A DNA stretch of 64,000 nucleotides from Cunninghamia lanceolata (Eukaryota > Streptophyta > Pinopsida > Cupressales > Cupressaceae): positions 35,962,501 to 36,026,500 of the forward strand of contig BSBN01000213.1 in assembly GCA_027924645.1 (NCBI GenBank), written 5' to 3'. Shown here piece after piece: positions 22,014-34,100 of the stretch. Below the pieces are notes generated by a model. It searched no databases and had not been told where the DNA came from. It saw nothing but the letters and a program-made list of their open reading frames with translations. Both the position numbers and the translations under genes were made by a program. Positions within the stretch are counted from its first letter, which is position 1. Each line of letters starts with the position of its first letter.

Positions 22014-23400
22014 TGATGAGTTGCAGGTAACACTGAGCAAAACACACCCTTATGTTCCCTTTTTTGATTTCATGCACCACCATATCTGATGATTGCACTA
22101 TGAAAACTGTAAAACCTTGTTTAAATTATGTTAATTAAATATGAAATACTAAAGTTGTTGTTGTGATAAAAAGACTCATGTTTTGGATTTAAACTAACAA
22201 AACTGTGTAGAAATGTCTTCTTTTTATCACAGGGGTTCATCTATCAGGAAAAGAAAGGTTTTTGAAGACTCTAGAGATGTTCCTAACTATCTCTGGAGTT
22301 GAGAAGAAGACACATTACAAAGAATTCCAACATTTTGTAAAATGGTTGGAGGATCTCTGGAGTTGGATTATTAGGATAGTAAGGGTTGTTGATCACAAGA
22401 CCTCTGGATTTGTGTCCTGATGAGCTATTTGGTGATCTCTAGATATGTTTTTGGCTACATAAAGTCTCTGGAGTTGTACAGAATCTCTAAAGTTGTTTTG
22501 CTGCCAGAATCTCTGGAGTTGTTGTAAAGCTCTAAAGTTTTGCATTTGAAGGCCGAAGTTTTTGAAGAAGATAACTACAATAGGTCATGGGAGACAAAGG
22601 ACACCTATCATTTGATTTTTACATGAATTACGGACTTCTAGTAGCATGTTGTTTTAAAGTTGATTCCTTTTTATCAAGGCCTCTATGACTTGTTTTATCA
22701 AAAGTCAAAACTCTAGATTTAAGGACACCTCCAGCATCACTTAAGTCTCTTTTAAGTTCTACATGGTTATATTTTGATATAGGTAGTTGCATGTTTAGTC
22801 TTTGGAATAAAGATCTTTTGTATCTAAAGTAGAATTGGGAGTAAACTAATAAACTCTAGAGATATGATATCAACAACAATCTAATATATATTGTATGGAG
22901 GTAGTAGGATAGATAGCCTCATAGTTTTGATAGTCTCATATATTTTTCAAAAACATATACTTTTATTGAAATATACTTTATTTTGGAAATACTGGATTAA
23001 AGGAAGGCAGCTCTTCTATTTGTGTGTTCTAAAATTTTTGTTTAATCTTCAATTCTGAAGGTGTGGAACAAGGGCCCACTCCCACTGACAGAAGGAAGGC
23101 TAGTATTAGTTTATTGCTTTCTTACATTATTGCAGATTCCTTAATTTAGTTTTCCTTCTTTCATAGAAATAAATTAGATTCTTGCTAATTTTGTTTTAAT
23201 GTCTTTTCTAGTTTTCATAATTAGATAAATCATTTCAGCATTGTACTATTCCAATTCCTAGATTAGATTTATTTCACAACAATTAATTAAAAACATGAAT
23301 TTGATTGAATAAGTAGGTTTCATTTCAGTAGATAGTTTAAGGACTATTAATTTCTAGTTTCTATTGCAGAATGCCATGGACATAGCACTGGATTTTACAA
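22014..23400 (+). repeat. Element C 3' LTR (start clear, end not defined)
   Basis: The LTR starts TGATGAG or, three bases later, TGAGTTGC. No second copy is in the window. Between 22,255 and 22,560 the phrase TCTCTGGAGTTG and near variants (CTCTAAAGTTG, CTCTAGAGATG, CTCTGGATTTG) recurs about ten times. No ORF is seen. Confidence 0.45.
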
Positions 23401-23559
23401 ATAAACATGATTAAATGCCAAGGTACAACGACCATTTTCAGCTTTACAAAAGTTGCTCTAAGTCATAGAAAAATAGGCCTAGCCTAGCTAGACATAGCAA
23501 TTTAACAGCACACAAATAGCTAATAAAAAACAATCAACAAACACAAAAACCAAGAGAAA

Positions 23560-24256
23560 GACACAGAGGTAACTAGGGGAATAACTTCCCCCAATCCTCA
23601 GTAAGGAACTTACACATCTCATCATACTTATCCATGTTGGTTCTAGTACTCCCCTACTTTTTCAACTCCTTATATTGTAGCAAAAAGAGAGTTGTTGTTG
23701 ATCTATGCATAATATTCATACTAAACTTGATCGTAGTATTCAAATTCATTACATGACATCCATTCTAGTATTAATAGCTGCCATCTAACTTGCAGTTTGA
23801 GCACAAAGATCACAGTGAGTATTTTTTCTCATTAATAACAGGGGCCTGTGGAGAATTAGTTGAATCATCATCGGTGTATGGTGCATTTATTTCTTCAAAT
23901 AGTTTGTTGCCCTCAAACTTCATGGGAGGGGTGTGCTCAAAGGTTTTATCTTTTACATCACCTTACATACTAACCTCATCCTACTATATCTCCAAAGAGT
24001 CTCTAGATGTCTTAATATCCTTCAAGTCATGTGGTTAAACTCGAGCCAATCCAATGGATCTTCTCACACCAGTACCTTTAGCCTCCTATTTGTTCAAAGT
24101 ATCTTCTTGTACATCCTTCTTTCATTTCACAGGGGTGGGATTAAATAGAGCCTCTCCAACAAACTAATTGATGCCCTCCTGTATTTGAACACCCTTGCTA
24201 TCCTAGCCCCAAATCTTTTTGGACACATTTTTACCAATAGCCTCATCATATTTTTA
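23560..24256 (-). pseudogene. Decayed minus-strand coding sequence of unknown family
   Basis: Reading down from 24,256, one frame gives sensible charged protein sequence broken by stops: KYDEAIGKNVSKKIWG, GVRRSIGLARV, PHDLKDIKTSRDSLEI, TFEHTPPMKFEGNKLFEEIN, then after a phase change TLFLLQYKELKK and MDKYDEMCKFLTEDWGKLFP. Most stops are TAG or TGA. Its style resembles the C-terminal parts of the extra ORFs in elements C and D, but I do not recognise a family. It is cut on its upstream side by the LTR at 24,257. Confidence 0.35.
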
Positions 24257-25092
24257 TGAGGGGGGTTAATCCTAGAACATGCAACAATGTAGATTGCACA
24301 CAGAAAATAGGAATGTTCTTTTATTGAATTGAAAAACACATTACATTACATAAACTAGAATCAAATTAGAGGATGAATCCTCAACAGGCTGCAACACATT
24401 ACAACTTCCTTCCTCTAGATTCTGGAACCTTCTCCCTTCTGTAGCTTCAAATATGCTAGGGTTTCTATTTTCCCTCATTTTCCTGACTCTCCACTTTCCC
24501 CCCTTTCTCTACTCCCAAAAATGATTCCCAAAAGTGATCATAAATAACCCTTTTTGGCGCCTTCCAACCAAAATTTCAAAATTTGTAACTCCCTCCAAAA
24601 TTAGGTCAACTTCTGGGAGCCATAACTTTTGGTCTGGGTGTCTGATTGACAAACCATTTGATGTGTTGGAAATATTGTGAAGATATCTTCTCCCTTAGAA
24701 TCAAATTTGTTGATTTTGCCCTTTTTTGGGGTTGTACGAGGCCTCTAAGTGCCTCATATTTGACTTTGAAACTTTTTTAGAGGTTTTTAAAGAAACAAAA
24801 ACTTTAATATCTTTCATCCCACAAGTGATCTTTGGCCAATTCCTTCACCAAAGGTTATATTTTTCAGTTCCAAATATTTGAGTAAATTTTCGTTTCCATA
24901 CGTGCTCAAATGCAAACTTTCTAAAAATAGCAATTTTCCATTTTTAGTAGGTTGAAAATTATGAAGGCTCCACATCATTATTCAAGCAATTGGGTATCTA
25001 AAAATACCAAAATTGAAAGGAACAGAAAATAAGATCAACATTTTTTGGGGTGATGCAGGATTGCCCTTACACCACTGGATGCTCCTGCATCA
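24257..25092 (-). repeat. Element D 3' LTR
   Basis: In minus orientation it starts TGATGCAGGAGCATCC at 25,092 and ends AACCCCCCTCA at 24,257 (836 bp). A purine tract (GAAAAGAGGAAACC, 25,093-25,106) precedes it, so it is a 3' LTR of a minus-strand element. The start resembles that of element B (TGGTGCAGGAGCACC). No partner LTR or target duplication is seen. A TTATTTATG box near 24,545 could be its TATA. Confidence 0.6.
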
Positions 25093-25106
25093 GGTTTCCT
25101 CTTTTC
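25093..25106 (-). other. Polypurine tract of element D
   Basis: The minus strand reads GAAAAGAGGAAACC directly before the LTR start TGATGCAGG. It supports the minus orientation of element D. Confidence 0.6.
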
Positions 25107-25108
25107 AA

Positions 25109-26065
25109 CTACTTTACTCTTAATAGAGATTCCTTGTTTGGTTGAAGGACTTCTTTTAAGGAACATAGATCTGCGACAACCTCCTCCTTAGAAGTGGAAG
25201 ATTTTCCTTTAACAATGGGGTTTGTGGGAAAAGAAGAATTAGGTTTCTTGGAAGTTTTCTTAGAAGGAGCTGAAGGTTGGTTCTTAGTATTCACCCCCTT
25301 TGACCGACTATCAACCCCTTCAACAATCTTACCCTAGGGATTTGAAGAAGAATGCAAAATAGACTCACTAGACAAGGGTACCAGAGGCTTTTTATCCTTA
25401 CCCAAGGGATCATTGCTAGGGACATTATCAACCAAGCAAGATTTTATAGGTTTTTTTTGGCATAATACATGGTGGAAATGATACAATCGAAAAATTAGAC
25501 CTTGATGCAAAGGGATAGGTCGCTTACTAGGGACCACTTCTTCCCCTTCATTGAAAATTTTCTTCATTGTTTCAACATCCTAGACTTTTCTTTGATGTTG
25601 AACCTTTTGCCCCTGACATTTGAGCCTCATGGAAACACCAATCACTTCTTCATTAACTTCAAAACCCACACCTCCAACCCGAACATGTCTTCTATTCCAA
25701 GATTCAAAAAATTGAATCGAGAGGGTTTGATCAAATCCATTGAGGCATTCCAAGTAAGGTGAGATACCACCCTCTTTGCAAATATACCAAAGGGTCTTGT
25801 CTTTTTTAACCTCTACACATGAAACTGGCTCAATTTGGACTCTATCACCAACCATTTCTAAAAATAGAGCTCGAGGAGGCAACTTGGAATTCTAAAGAAT
25901 GAAAATAAAATAGTTCTTAAGTCAACAGTATTCCACCCTTCGAGATAACTCACTGCTATCATTAAACAAAGTGCAAAGAAGCTGCTTGTAATCATTAAAA
26001 GTTGACATGCTTTCAAAATCCCACACAATGGGTGTGATTTTGGTGATAAATATCCATCCTCATAT
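25109..26065 (-). pseudogene. Element D terminal ORF (same type as the element C extra ORF)
   Basis: Minus-strand sequence from about 26,065 reads TKITPIVWDFESMSTFNDYK, then after stops SKLPPRALFLEMVGDRVQIE, LECLNGFDQTLSIQFFESWN and RRHVRVGGVGFEVNEEVIGV. The pattern of a GF..FFxSW block followed by V..GV.FEV.E..I matches proteins linked to Tat-group retrotransposons. A second frame (25,567-25,334) and a Lys/Ser-rich tail (25,294-25,109) follow. It lies directly upstream of a purine tract and LTR, as the extra ORF does in element C. Function unknown. Confidence 0.5.
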
Positions 26066-26329
26066 TACAAACTTTAGTGTAAGTTCTCAAATAGTAATTA
26101 TTGTTGAATAAGGTTTCTGGGGGATGGTACTCTAAGACCTACACCACATAACTCCTCCTCTAATAATACTTCCAAGTCATCATATTGACAAATTTTTGAA
26201 AGTTAAGGAGAATAATACAGGTAATATTATCCTAGCTATTAAAGATAGCAACCATAAAGAACCTTAGATTAATAAGAAACCTAATGTTTTTTCATGCATA
26301 GAAAATTGAATGAAATCATTTTGGAGAAG

Positions 26330-27290
26330 AGGAGGTATAGTATTAGGAAGATTTCTCTCTCTTCGCCAACATCACCAAGAAACCCTGTTGATTCCAAGGT
26401 TTGCCATGGCATCCACAACCTTATTCCCTTCATGATAAATGTGAAGGACTTCAAAATTCACAAGGCTATTTATAAGCCCTTGAATACCTCAAATCAGGTC
26501 AGTAATGTTCCAACTGGGGGTAGACTAATGAAAAATGGCATCAATGATAAGTTTAGAGTCACCTTCAATTTGCATACATTGAATACCTAAAGAGACAGTC
26601 AGCTTAATACCCCACATCACCGCTAAGGATTCAGCTTTGTTATTTGTTTTAACTCCCAAACCTCCTATATAAGCTGTAATTAATTCCCCCTCATGATATC
26701 TTATAACTCCCCCACCACTAGCAGGCCCAAGATTACCTTTAGAGGCACCATTAAAGTTTAGCTTGACCCAACCATTTGGAGGAGGTTTCCAAAAGGTGTT
26801 AGAATGAGCCATTTTTTTGGTCCTATTCACTTTATTCATATTATTAATAATACCCCAACTTTTAGCTATGCCAACTTCAGAAGGATGAGGGGGGACTTCT
26901 GGTTTCTTGATATTTGAGTTGGAAACATTTTCCAGCATAATTTTTGAGAAAGAGAAAAAGACCTCTTCAACACTCTTTCCCGTGTTACAAAAAATACAAT
27001 TGTTTCTTTATTTCCATAAACTCCAAACAAGGTGGGAGGAACCTGCTCCCAAAGTTCCTTGATAGTGGGGTGAGAAAAGGGGGGATACTAACTTTCAACA
27101 AAAGTTATCATATTGTTTTTCATCATCCAAAAGATACTAAACTTCTACATGGATTTTTCCCAAATGAATCTTGAAAATTCACAATGGAAAAATAAATGAG
27201 GAATGATCTCTTCATCTCTCTAGCACAACACACATTTGTTTGAGAGATGAAATCCTCATTTCTGTAAATTATCTTGAGTAAGGATTTTGT
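26330..27290 (-). pseudogene. LINE 3' end: zinc-finger RT-associated domain and RNase H
   Basis: Read downward from 27,290, the minus strand gives LHNKILTQDNLQK-like sequence, then GFHLSNKCVLC, DEEIIPHLFFHCEFSRFIWE, the Cys/His pattern that follows RT in plant L1 LINEs, then VWSLWK and RNNCIFCNTGKSVEEVF. The frame 26,938-26,525 is the RNase H: PPPNGWVKLNFNGASKGN (first catalytic Asp read as Asn), NNKAESLAVMWGIKL and QIEGDSKLIIDAI. Below 26,525 it continues in another phase as VLHIYHEGNKVVDAMANLG. Endonuclease and RT are missing, so this is an inverted, 5'-truncated relic. No poly-A tail is obvious. Confidence 0.8.
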
Positions 27291-27632
27291 TGTAATTATC
27301 TAACTTAGCTAAGATTGAATTTGTGATCTCATGTGATTTAATTTAGTTTCAAATGACACTTCTTCAATGAGTAAGCTTAATTCAAACATGAAGTAAGGGA
27401 TGCCATATGTACTAATATTTAGTATATTGAATTGCTAATGTGTTATGTTCCTTGATGAGAAGACCATCCATGAATGTGACTAAGACCATTAAGGTTGTTA
27501 AAAAGTGTTCAATTAACAACAACACCAACCATGGTAAAGGAAGAATTTAGGTAAGTGAATGTGGTAAGTTATATATGTTGGTAGATCTTGTTGGTAGTAT
27601 CCCTTATAATATGCAATTGTTCAAAGATTTAT

Positions 27633-28750
27633 TAGGGTGGAATAATGAGATGCTAGACCCAACCTCTATGATTATATTGTTCTTAAAATGATAATTAAAT
27701 TACTATGGTGAATTAAGTAGGACATTATCTATATGAATAAACACTAGTTGAAATGTGAATTTGATACTAATAAAATTAGAAAGTGTATATGATGGTTTAC
27801 GATTAAGGTGCTTCGATTATGAATACATTAGACATATTGATGTTGTACTTAATATGCAAGAATAATTACAAATGTGAGAATGGGAGAATCATCGGAACAC
27901 TAAATTGAACTGCTTCACTTGATAAAATTTTATGTTGTGACCTTGTTTTCCCTAGTGAATTAATGTTACGGCTTAACATGAATAAGGTAACCCTTGTGAT
28001 AAGTGGTAGTTTTTTTAATTATGGGATTAATTTATGGGGAATCCTGTGTTTAGAGTGTTTTAGGTTTTTATTAATGGATGTGAGTCCCCTTAAGTTGTAA
28101 ACTTGGATTTTCACTTATAAGGGATTTTAAATGGGGTTAAAAATACATTTTTCTTAGTTTGAGGGTGAAAATAGACCCCTAGGGTAAGATTTATTGGGAT
28201 AGAATAATGATGTTAAACCTAACCCCTATAATTATATTGTTCTTGAAATGATAATTCAATTTCTATGGTAAATTAAGTAGGACATTATCTATATTAATTA
28301 AAACAATTTGAAATGTAAATTTCGATACTAATGAAATTAGAAAGTTTATATGATTATTTATGGTTAAGGTGCTTCGACTATGCATACCTTGGACATATTT
28401 ATGTTGTGGTGATCATGTAGGAATAATTGTCAGTGGGAGAATGGGAGAATTGTTAGGACCTTAAATTGAACTGCTTCACTTGATGAAGTTTTATGTTGTG
28501 ACCTTGTTTTCCCTAGTGAATTAATGGTGTGGCTTAACATGACTAAGCTTTCTTTTGTGATAAGTGATAGTATTTTAATTGTGGGAATAATTTATGGGGA
28601 ATTATGTGGTTAGGGTGTTTTAGGCATGTATTAATGGATGTGAATCCTTTTAAGTTTCAAACTCATATTTACACTTATAAGGGATTTTAGATGTGGTTAA
28701 AAAGTTATTTGTATTGGTGTGAGGGTGAAAATAGACCCCTAGGGTAAGTA
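27633..28750. repeat. Old tandem duplication, unit about 0.56 kb
   Basis: Copy 1 (about 27,633-28,190) and copy 2 (about 28,191-28,750) share long stretches, such as GTAGGACATTATCTATAT, AAATTGAACTGCTTCACTTG, GTTGTGACCTTGTTTTCCCT and the closing AAATAGACCCCTAGGGTAAG. Similarity is roughly 80-85 percent by eye. No coding content is evident. Confidence 0.8.
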
Positions 28751-30190
28751 CCTATGGGTGAGAACCTTTTGGACTGCTAATATTGAACCATGGGAAAGAG
28801 TTGACCCTTCCAAAACCTCCTTGGAAGTATGTGACATGACCTAATATGTGGGAATATGGAATGTTGACTTGTCACTCTCTAATCTCCCCTACCTAGGTTG
28901 GATGAGGGGTTATGTCAAGTACATCCCCCATCCCAATGCCTCGCATATGTGGGAGCATGACCTATCTAAGTACATAAGGAAGAGTGTACAAGTACACTTC
29001 TCTTCTCTAGGTATCACACGTGTGAGCCCATGGGAAGCTTGTGACCTTGATTAAGGTTTGTGAGTTAGGGTAAGTGGGTGAGTTGGAGGCCATGTGTCAC
29101 CCTCTTATTAGGTGAGGATAAGGGACATTAAATTCCTTATTTATACCTTCTCCTTAGACTTGAAGGGAATTATTCTTGGCTTATTTTACTTGTGTTTTGT
29201 TTTGAGAAGGGTAATTTTGCCTTGTGAGAGAAAGGAGATAACATGAGAGGAATGGAATGGGAGAGGAGGAGCCTTGGAATGGGGAATCTTGATGGCAAAT
29301 TGAAGATAGAGTCTTGGAGTAGGAAGGAGGTTCTTCATCTCTACAAGATTCATGTAGAGAGATAAGTCCTCCCAACTCCCTATTACTTCTTACATAATTG
29401 TGATTGAGTATGTTTGTCTTGTGTGTGCAATTTTTGTTACTTCTATTTTTTGAGGAAAAAATTTGGAAATGGTTGAGTTCATAACTTGGATGATGTTGTA
29501 TCCATTTGGGTTGTGTGGGAGTTTGATGGAAAAGAGTGTCCCATTTGAATATATGTAGGGTTTGAAATAAAACCCCTTGAAATCCATTGGTATGTATTTC
29601 TTGCTTCCATTGTGATTATTTTTATTTGGTTGTATATTCATGTTGTAGTGGGTTCTTGGTGATTCTCCTAGCTCATGGATGGACATGACCTCTTATGGTA
29701 TAATGACACCATAATGGTTGAGTGGAGAGCATTTCTCCTCCCATTGGGATGACATTCATTGTTCCTTCTTAGCATTGATTCTTAGAGATGTTGATTGGAG
29801 TTATTGACTCTTGGGCTTGCATATCTTGGAGAGTGTCTTAAATGCAAGGTGAAACTAGTGTATTTATGTTATTGCTCATCTAAGTTAGATGAAGGAAGAG
29901 ATTGTAATATGTTATTGGTTTCCAAGATATGGGAGTTGTGGTGAGTGCATGTACAATTAATAAAAAGTTTTGTGCTTATCCTCTTGGAAGGGAATGGAGG
30001 AATTTCTTGTAACTCATACTACCTATAAATCAAATCATATTTTCTCCTTGCAAACTATTCAATCAATTTAGTATTTGAGTGTTAAATCCTTGATAAATAT
30101 GGCAAGTTACACTTCTTCATATCAAGAGTTAACAACAAACATTTTTTTTTCCATAACTCCCACTTTCCAAAAAGAAAAAAAAGATGTATC
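28751..30190. other. No recognised feature
   Basis: AT-rich sequence with only short chance ORFs. A TTATTTATACC box near 29,139 might belong to an old LTR, but no ends are visible. Confidence 0.5.
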
Positions 30191-30195
30191 CATTT
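30191..30195. other. Target-site duplication of element E
   Basis: CATTT here and CATTT at 40,545-40,549 are identical and directly flank the LTRs. Confidence 0.95.
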
Positions 30196-30303
30196 TGTAG
30201 ACATCCAAATTTGTCCCAACTTTGTCCATGTCCTACAACACCTTGTTAAAACATTATCTTAGACAGCTTGTAGCATTTTGTCCTAAATCCCACTCTTAAT
30301 CCC

Positions 30304-30580
30304 ATTAATTAAATAAATTTTATTTATTTAATTAAAATCACATCCTCATCCTACTTAGCCAATTAATTAAATAAATTTTATTTATTTAATTAATTTCACA
30401 TGCATAATCCCATTTATCCTATCCCCATCCCAATTAATTAAATAAATTTTATTTATTTAATTAATTTCCACATCATATCTTATCCCATCCTATTCATTTA
30501 TCCAATTAATTAAATAAATTTTATTTATTTAATTAATATCCAACTCATATCCCAACTAATTCAAATATTTTATTTGAATT
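30304..30580 (+). repeat. Palindrome array in element E U3
   Basis: Four near-identical palindromes of the form TTAATTAAATAAA-TTTT-TTTATTTAATTAA start near 30,305, 30,363, 30,434 and 30,505. A fifth, shorter one (AATTCAAATA/TATTTGAATT) is at 30,558-30,580. Spacers contain CCCATCC or CCACATC-like sequence. The array is repeated in the 3' LTR (39,751-40,027). Confidence 0.9.
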
Positions 30581-30811
30581 AACTACTCACCTTTCATCAC
30601 ATTCCAACACTTGTCCAGTCAATCATGTGTTGTATTACAACTTTCATTCAAATCCTTCACATGCATAACTAATGGGACCTAATTTTAGTATTTATCTACA
30701 CAAGCACACCTAAGCCTTATCTTCCCTTGCCACATGTCAATTGACTACAATTTCTTGATGTGCAAGGAAACCTAACTTAATCCTAGCCATCCATTGGAAC
30801 CAAGAATTTCC

Positions 30812-30818
30812 TATAAAA
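30812..30818 (+). promoter_or_regulatory. TATA box of element E 5' LTR
   Basis: TATAAAA, with CCATTGGAACC about 15 bases upstream. The 3' LTR has the same box at 40,259-40,265. Confidence 0.75.
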
Positions 30819-31099
30819 CAAGCCTCTCTTGAGCCATTAGGGAGGATTTTCAGGATTCTTCTTCATGCAACCTCACTCTGCTGAATTTTTATCTCAAGTC
30901 CTCATCCATCATCTTCAATCCATTTAGATTGCATCCTTATCAACGTTATGCTGTGGAATTGAGCAATCAACACAACAAAGCGATCAATCAATCGAGCTCA
31001 TCTTGCATCTTCAAGGTATTGAATTATTTGGGTTTAGGTTATGTATTTCAATTGTTTGATCATTTCCATTTACAAATCCAAATTTTTCATTATACATTA

Positions 31100-31118
31100 T
31101 GGCACGCCCAGTGGGACC
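31100..31118 (+). other. Element E primer-binding site (tRNA not assigned)
   Basis: TGGCACGCCCAGTGGGACC begins three bases after the LTR. Its position and the TGG start are as expected for a primer site. It resembles the primer sites of Tat-group elements (TGGCGCCCA type), but I did not identify the tRNA. Confidence 0.65.
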
Positions 31119-34100
31119 CACGTCCCTGATTAACTCTCTTGTTTGAGTTGTTTTTTTTAAGATCAGATCTCTTGGAGCATCAATCTATCATTCTTGCAGG
31201 TTTTTGTAGCAAAAATTTGTATTTCTCTAACCCTAGTTTTGTTAAATTTTGCAAATTTTGAGGGTAAGCTATCATAGATTGTGTCCTGGGTAAAAACAGA
31301 CTCCACCATTGCGATTAGGAGGTTGATTCCATGAACTTTGACTGTAAATTTGCCTATCTTTCGCGACTATGAAATTTTTTGTTTTTGACAGAAATTTTTT
31401 TAGTACGCCAGTCCGTACTGTACAGATTTGTACGGATCTGTGCCGTACAGATGTACCGTACCATTTCTACGTAGGGACCTAGTATTGAATCACTTATTGA
31501 ATCTTAAGATTTTCACTGCTAACGTTTTTGCTTTGGCAGTCGTGGGTTAAAATTTATGTTAACACTGTTGTTTGCAGGCTTTATTTTCTGATTAATACAC
31601 CTGTGACAGGCTTCAAGGTTTCGGGCTAATAGTTTTCATTGCAAAATCAATGTTTTGGTTTTGCAGGGCTACAGGTTTAACATTGATATTGGCTGTGAAA
31701 CAACTAGTTGCAAACCCTAATCCATCTTTCACTAATCTTCGTTGAAACCTTTTGTTGCCTCCTGTTCTACCTGCCGACCTCTGCATTGAAACCCTAATCC
31801 TTTGCATTTTTTTTTATCGCCACTCCTCTGTTGTTTACAATCCTAACCTGTCGCCATTGTTCTCTCTCGCCACCCATGGCACTTGTCGCCACCATCCTTT
31901 GCTAAGTTGCCGCTATCAACGGATCTCCAATCCTCGGCCTTTGTCATTATATTATTTACAAATCTTTGCAAAAATTGACAGGGTCTTCAAACTTAGATCC
32001 AGCGGATCCAACATTATTCATAGGTGTCTTCACATAATTAGGCAGCTTTTGTTTTCATCGTCGGCATCTATTGTTTTATACAGCCTTCGATCTGCAGCGA
32101 CATGATCTTAAAGTTTCAGAGGTTTGTTTTGAATATTATCGACGGCTTCAACAGTTCTTCCATAGGGAAGAGCCCCGTCCACGACCCATTTTCAACCGTG
32201 GCTTCGGCCTCTTCATAATTATTTGCAGATATATAAAGTTTGCAGAGAATTCTATATTGGTGAATATTGTTTTGCTGACAGCATCTCACAGTTAGCTTTC
32301 GAAACACCATTGGCAGTTCTCTTTAACAGCGACCAACATATATTGTTTAGTGGCCTTGGCATACCTCTGAGTAGCAGATAAGAACATTAACTAGTGGGCT
32401 CACATATACTAGCAGCAACTCAAAACTGGCAATCTTTATTGTTGGCATCCTCAGTTTAAGGTCTTAAATTTTGCTTCAAATTCATTCCTGGCTAGCACAA
32501 GATCCTCGATGGCTTTTTAGGCGATCTCCATTCGATTCACAAACAGCGACGGTCTAACCAGTGGTCCCTTCGATTTCCTGACACGCATACAAATCTGAAG
32601 GCGACTACGTACAAACTGCCTTTGTTACCAGTCTTTAGCGGCATATCATATTTGGCGGGCCAGGTCTCAGATCTGGTGGTCTACATTTTGTCTCTGTAGA
32701 CCTTGCAAAAACATATATCTCCAGCCAAATTCCATTCGTTGACCATCAGTGGTTTTATTTTCTTTGACCAACTGTCAAATCTTATTCTTAGTGGTTAAAG
32801 CAAAGTTCTCAGCAGTTTATAAAATCTTCCACAAACATCAAAGATTTAGCAGTCAACTTTGAGTTAGCAGTTATTTTAGTCAGCATTCAAATCTTATCGG
32901 CAGCTACAAGCTTCAGCAGCGAACTCTTTGCTCCACTCACTGTGATATATTTCGTTGCTTGTGGAGGTCATAAGACCGGCGGTTCTAAACAAATACAACG
33001 GTCATCAAAAGACAATCATCGGCGTTCTCCAAGAATGGTCACAGTTTGATGTGAAGGTCGTTAAAAAGCTTTAAGTAGTCAAAAGTCTTATTCTGCTGGC
33101 AGGGATCTTCTACAAATCACCACCGGCGGGGAAAATCTTCAAACACATTTCCAACAGTCACCATGGCATTATTTGCAATCACGGTGGTTAACTTCAACTC
33201 TGGAGGTTAAGGCGTCTTTTCACTTTAGATTTTACGTTAGAATTAATACGTTTTCATTTAACTATTCTCTTTAGATTTAACTTTTAATCTTCATTTTATT
33301 TAGATTTGCTTAACTTTTTACTTTAGCTTTAAAATATTCTTTTAGACTTAGAATTTAATTAGTTTATGATTTTAATTTTAGCTTTTAATTTTTAATTTAC
33401 TATTAAATGTAGATTTAAATTAATTTAGTTTTAAATTTAGACTTTAACTTTAATTTTAATCTAGTAGTAATATTAGATTTTTTTTTTTTAGATTCTAATT
33501 TTCATGTTAATTTAGTATTAATTTAGCATTAATTTAATAATAAATTGTAATTTTGGTTTAATTTTTAATTTAGTGTGATAGCGCTATAGTCTAATTTTCT
33601 AATTTTAATATAGCTCGATTTTTACATAGCTTTAATTTTTAGTCAAATTTTTTAAATTAGCTAGGACTTTTTTTTTTTTCTATCACATAGTCATTTTTTG
33701 CATTTTCATAGTCATTCTAGGCATCTTTTTATTTTGATTGTCACTAACCATTTTCTTGCGGCCATATCGTTTGTCGAAGACGCTTTTCATCAAACTACTC
33801 ACAAGTGGGTTACAGGATTTTGCTTGTCAAAGAAATATCATTTGAAACCTTTTGCTTGCTTTATCCAGTGGACGTGATTGTGACTTGCAGTGTGTGCCTC
33901 ATCATCAAACTTGTAGACAACAACTTTCCAGGTGCACTCGATACAACTTTTTCTTTTTCTGAACAACTTGTTTGCAAACACATTTGAATTTTGGGCTCCT
34001 AAAATGAACATTGCTTGCCATCACACATCGAAAGTGGGCATAAAATGAACAAGTGTCTTCCAACACATTTAGATTTGGATCTAAAAAGAACAAGTGCTTG

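Larger units (their letters stand above)
16823..23400 (+). mobile_element. Element C: Ty3/gypsy retrotransposon 3' part, right end uncertain
   Basis: Plus-strand integrase (16,823-17,890), a 3' region with hairpin repeats, a long decayed ORF (18,965-21,840), a purine tract (22,001-22,013) and an LTR start near 22,014. The 5' part was displaced to the left by element A and is not in the window. An extra ORF after integrase is known in some Tat-group elements. The LTR end cannot be placed because no partner is visible; 23,400 is a guess. Confidence 0.6.
30196..31096 (+). repeat. Element E 5' LTR
   Basis: 901 bp, TGTAGACATCC to TTCATTATACA. It carries four copies of an AT palindrome in U3, a TATA box (TATAAAA, 30,812-30,818) and about 280 bp of R and U5. 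Confidence 0.95.

Noticed and set aside
24257..25092. A solo LTR rather than a 3' LTR
   Set aside because: A purine tract and an element-type ORF directly precede it in the right orientation, and no target duplication flanks it.
28848..29054. A 68-codon ORF (LSNLPYLGWMRGYVKYIPHP)
   Set aside because: Short, no motif, no coding continuation on either side.
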